Shown here: positions 6,898-8,641 of the stretch, one piece after another
Layout: each line of letters opens with the position of its first letter
How positions within the stretch are numbered: position 1 is the stretch's first letter
NCBI GenBank assembly: GCA_002394235.1
Contig: DGTF01000071.1
Location: forward strand, 1-8,641
Origin: Eubacterium sp. UBA4343
Lineage (GTDB): Bacteria > Bacillota > Clostridia > Lachnospirales > Lachnospiraceae
Length of the DNA: 8,641 bases
Direction of reading: 5' to 3'
Translations under genes and position numbers: made by a program
Notes under the pieces: model-generated
Seen by the model: only the letters and a program-made list of their open reading frames with translations
Told to the model about the DNA's origin: nothing
Databases searched by the model: none

Positions 6898-6931
6898 CTC
6901 ATATCATCCCGCGATAAGCCCTGCCGCTCCG
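6898..6931 (-). repeat. Second copy of the 34-bp direct repeat, within the COG2426 gene end
   Basis: Partner of the repeat at 6829-6862, offset by 69 bases with three mismatches. It covers the last codons and stop of the COG2426 membrane protein gene. Confidence 0.75.
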
Positions 6932-7383
6932 AGAACACCTGCCGACGCCAGCCCCATGATGATTCCGGCAAGCAGAACACCGAGCATTACCGCCACAACG
7001 CTCTCCTTGAATCCCATGTCCAGAAGGCTCGCAGCCAGTGTGCCGGTCCACGCGCCGGTTCCCGGTAGCGGAATGCCAACGAAGATAAAAAGCGCGGCGA
7101 ACAGACCCTTTCCTGCTTTTTCCTTCAGCTTTTCACCGCCTTTTTTCCCTTTTTCCAGACAAAAGGTAAAAAATTTACCGATGTATTTCTTATCCGCGCC
7201 CCATTCCAGAATCTTCCTTGCAAAGAAATAAATGAAAGGAACCGGAACCATATTTCCAATAACCGCGATGATATACGCATGAAGGAGCGGAACGCCCATC
7301 TTTGCGGCGACGGGGATTGCTCCTCTGAGTTCAACGATCGGAACCATTGAGATGATAAAAGTAACGAGATATTTTCGGAACAT
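6904..7383 (-). CDS. COG2426 small multidrug export family membrane protein
   Basis: A 159-residue integral membrane protein of the Sm_multidrug_ex (PF06695/COG2426) family. The name derives from an early drug-export assignment; transport substrates are poorly defined. Hydrophobic segments lie at about 5-17, 31-57, 93-105 and 125-157. The family-typical VPIVELRGAIPVA motif is at 14-26 and the FVGIPLPGTGAWTG motif at about 101-114. A charged Lys/Glu-rich loop (about 60-92) separates the two halves, each with a proline/glycine motif. The start has AGGAG six bases before the ATG. It lies 230 bp downstream of uppP on the same strand. Its last codons are partly repeated just downstream (6829-6862). 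I am confident in the family and not in the function. Confidence 0.9.
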   Translation of the reverse strand: MFRKYLVTFIISMVPIVELRGAIPVAAKMGVPLLHAYIIAVIGNMVPVPFIYFFARKILEWGADKKYIGKFFTFCLEKGKKGGEKLKEKAGKGLFAALFIFVGIPLPGTGAWTGTLAASLLDMGFKESVVAVMLGVLLAGIIMGLASAGVLGAAGLIAG

Positions 7384-7416
7384 TGCTTTCTCCTGTACGC
7401 AAAATCTTTCTGCATT

Positions 7417-7578
7417 CTATACTTTGTCTCTTTTTCCCCGGATCCGGATGAATAAGGATCTTCTTTTTTCCCCTAAATCCGTATTACTGTCTGTGGTACA
7501 TTTTCCCGATCCGTATGTATAACTTTGTCTTTTTCCGTACTCCTTATGGTATCTGTTATTTTTTCCAGAGACGCGCAT
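7417..7578 (-). CDS. Possible small basic protein (53 residues)
   Basis: A short frame in the gap between uppP and the COG2426 gene, on the same strand as both. The product would be 53 residues, hydrophilic and rich in Lys, Arg, Gly and Ser. It begins MRVSGKNNRYHKEYGKR and ends IRIRGKRDKV. I recognise no family. AAAAGGAG lies 12 bases before the ATG, longer than ideal, and the ATG sits in the loop of an 8-bp hairpin (7568-7593). The purine-rich minus strand favours Lys/Arg codons, so the frame could be chance. It may equally be an untranslated spacer or a degenerated gene. Confidence 0.2.
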   Translation of the reverse strand: MRVSGKNNRYHKEYGKRQSYTYGSGKCTTDSNTDLGEKRRSLFIRIRGKRDKV

Positions 7579-7593
7579 GGCTATCCGTGTCTC
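7568..7593. other. Hairpin around the start of the possible small ORF
   Basis: GAGACGCG (7568-7575) pairs with CGTGTCTC (7586-7593) around a 10-base loop, with one non-Watson-Crick pair. Read on the plus strand it is followed by CTTTTAAATTT and resembles a weak terminator, but no plus-strand gene precedes it. Read on the minus strand it starts 21 bases after the uppP stop, is followed by an A run, and holds the GAG of a Shine-Dalgarno sequence in its 5' arm and an ATG in its loop. Confidence 0.4.
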
Positions 7594-7613
7594 CTTTTAA
7601 ATTTCTTCAAATA

Positions 7614-8510
7614 TCAGATGACACCTGCAATTCCGAGAAGAATCACTATGGCGCCCAGTACAATCCGATACCAGCCAAATACCTTGAAGTCATGTCTGCG
7701 GATGTAATTCATCAGGAATTTGATGACAAAAATCGATACCACAAAGGAAACGATACAGCCGAGCAGAAGCACCGCAGCTTCCATCGCCGTAAAGGCGAGT
7801 CCGAACTTCGCGAGCTTCAGCACGGAAGCGCCAAGCATCGTCGGAATGGCCAGATAGAAGGTGTATTCCGCCGCAGTCGTTCTGGACAGTCCGATCAGAA
7901 TGCCCCCAATGATTGTGGCGCCGGAGCGCGATGTTCCGGGTACCATAGCCAGGCACTGAAAGATTCCGATAAACAGGGCATCTTTAAAAGAAATCCGGCT
8001 GATTTTCGATACTCTCGGTTCCTTATTTTTGTTGCGGTTTTCGATGAGGATGAACAGAACACCGTAGATAATCAACATCGCGGATACCACCTGCGGGTTG
8101 TACAGATGCTCATCCATCCAGTCATTCAAAGGAAACCCGATGATGATCGCGGGTATTACCGAGACAATGATCTTCAGCCAGAGCACGATCCTGTCCATGT
8201 AGATGTATCGGTCCGCAAATTTCTGAAAGCTTCCTGCAGCGCCTTCTGTCTGCGGACTGGAGAACTGCGTCTTCGACGGAGCATTCTTCGATGTGTGGAA
8301 GGGCCAAAGTTTTTTAAAATAGATTACAACGACAGCCATGATCGCGCCAAGCTGAATGACGACATCGAACATACTGACAAAGGACTTGCTCATTCCAAGA
8401 TTCAGAATCTTCTGGAAGATAATCAGGTGACCGGTACTGCTGATCGGGAGCCACTCAGTAATTCCCTCCACGATACCCAGTATAATCGTTTTTAACAGTG
8501 TAATAAACAT
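7614..8510 (-). CDS. uppP: Undecaprenyl-diphosphate phosphatase (UppP/BacA)
   Basis: Membrane phosphatase that recycles undecaprenyl diphosphate to the monophosphate lipid carrier for peptidoglycan synthesis; overexpression of the family gives bacitracin resistance. The active-site motifs are intact: EGITEWLPISSTGH (E15, E19, S24, S25, H28) and PGTSRSGATI (191-200, with R195). Repeated hydrophobic segments span the protein. At 298 residues it is slightly longer than many relatives, mainly through a hydrophilic loop of about 30 residues at 73-103. The ATG is preceded by a purine-rich AAGGAAAAGG site. The gene is upstream of the COG2426 gene with a 230 bp gap and no canonical minus-strand terminator. 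Its own promoter was not identified; a long inverted repeat lies 60-95 bases upstream. Confidence 0.96.
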   Translation of the reverse strand: MFITLLKTIILGIVEGITEWLPISSTGHLIIFQKILNLGMSKSFVSMFDVVIQLGAIMAVVVIYFKKLWPFHTSKNAPSKTQFSSPQTEGAAGSFQKFADRYIYMDRIVLWLKIIVSVIPAIIIGFPLNDWMDEHLYNPQVVSAMLIIYGVLFILIENRNKNKEPRVSKISRISFKDALFIGIFQCLAMVPGTSRSGATIIGGILIGLSRTTAAEYTFYLAIPTMLGASVLKLAKFGLAFTAMEAAVLLLGCIVSFVVSIFVIKFLMNYIRRHDFKVFGWYRIVLGAIVILLGIAGVI

Positions 8511-8570
8511 TTTTTCCTTTTCCTTACTCTTATCGTTTAAACTCTTCGAAAACGCAGACGCTGCTGTGAA

Positions 8571-8603
8571 CGAGATAAAACACGCTGCGCGAGTTTTATC
8601 TCG
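8571..8603. repeat. 11-bp perfect inverted repeat upstream of uppP, REP-like
   Basis: CGAGATAAAAC (8571-8581) and GTTTTATCTCG (8593-8603) are perfect complements around an 11-base loop ACGCTGCGCGA. An alternative smaller stem (GCGAG/CTCGC around TTTTAT) overlaps it. Further GC-rich sequence with CGCGACGCTCGCCG continues to the window edge. It could be an intergenic palindromic repeat or the terminator of the gene beyond the window; no free T run follows on either strand. Confidence 0.6.
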
Positions 8604-8641
8604 CTATCGCGACGCTCGCCGCACACGAATACTTCGCATTC

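Noticed and set aside
7515..8495. A 326-residue open frame on the plus strand opposite uppP
   Set aside because: It is longer than uppP, but its product is a His/Arg/Asp-rich string without recognisable domains and it has no ribosome binding site. The minus-strand frame has complete UppP active-site motifs, so this is an antisense shadow.

Overview
The window looks like a chromosomal segment from an anaerobic Firmicute, most likely a Lachnospiraceae member of the Clostridia. The reasons are a DUF5688 protein (a family typical of gut Lachnospiraceae), a YqeG-type HAD phosphatase, a YqeG/EF-P neighbourhood, a COG2426 small multidrug export protein, and strong AGGAGG ribosome binding sites. GC appears intermediate, near half. 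Genus cannot be fixed from this sequence alone.

All supported genes lie on the minus strand, so transcription runs from right to left. In that order they are: uppP (undecaprenyl-diphosphate phosphatase), a possible 53-residue basic ORF, a COG2426 membrane protein, nrdR (ribonucleotide reductase repressor), the 5' part of an IS1182-like transposase (broken), alaA (glutamate-pyruvate type aminotransferase), gltA (citrate synthase), yqeG (HAD phosphatase overlapping gltA by 14 bases), efp (elongation factor P), and a DUF5688 gene. Most are core housekeeping genes. alaA and gltA are adjacent and could share a transcript; both act around pyruvate, 2-oxoglutarate/glutamate and citrate. yqeG follows gltA without a gap. 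efp has its own strong promoter, whose -35 box overlaps the yqeG stop codon, and a long GC-rich hairpin after its stop. No complete new system was found.

The less ordinary material sits between genes. Two promoter-like elements 44 bp apart upstream of alaA each have a -10 region inside a NrdR-box-like palindrome. A degenerate second copy of the 3' end of the COG2426 gene lies just downstream of it. A hairpin encloses the start codon of the possible 53-residue ORF after uppP. The roughly 490 bp gap between efp and the DUF5688 gene holds a strongly purine-biased stretch and a 20-bp tandem repeat. REP-like hairpins occur in the alaA leader and upstream of uppP.
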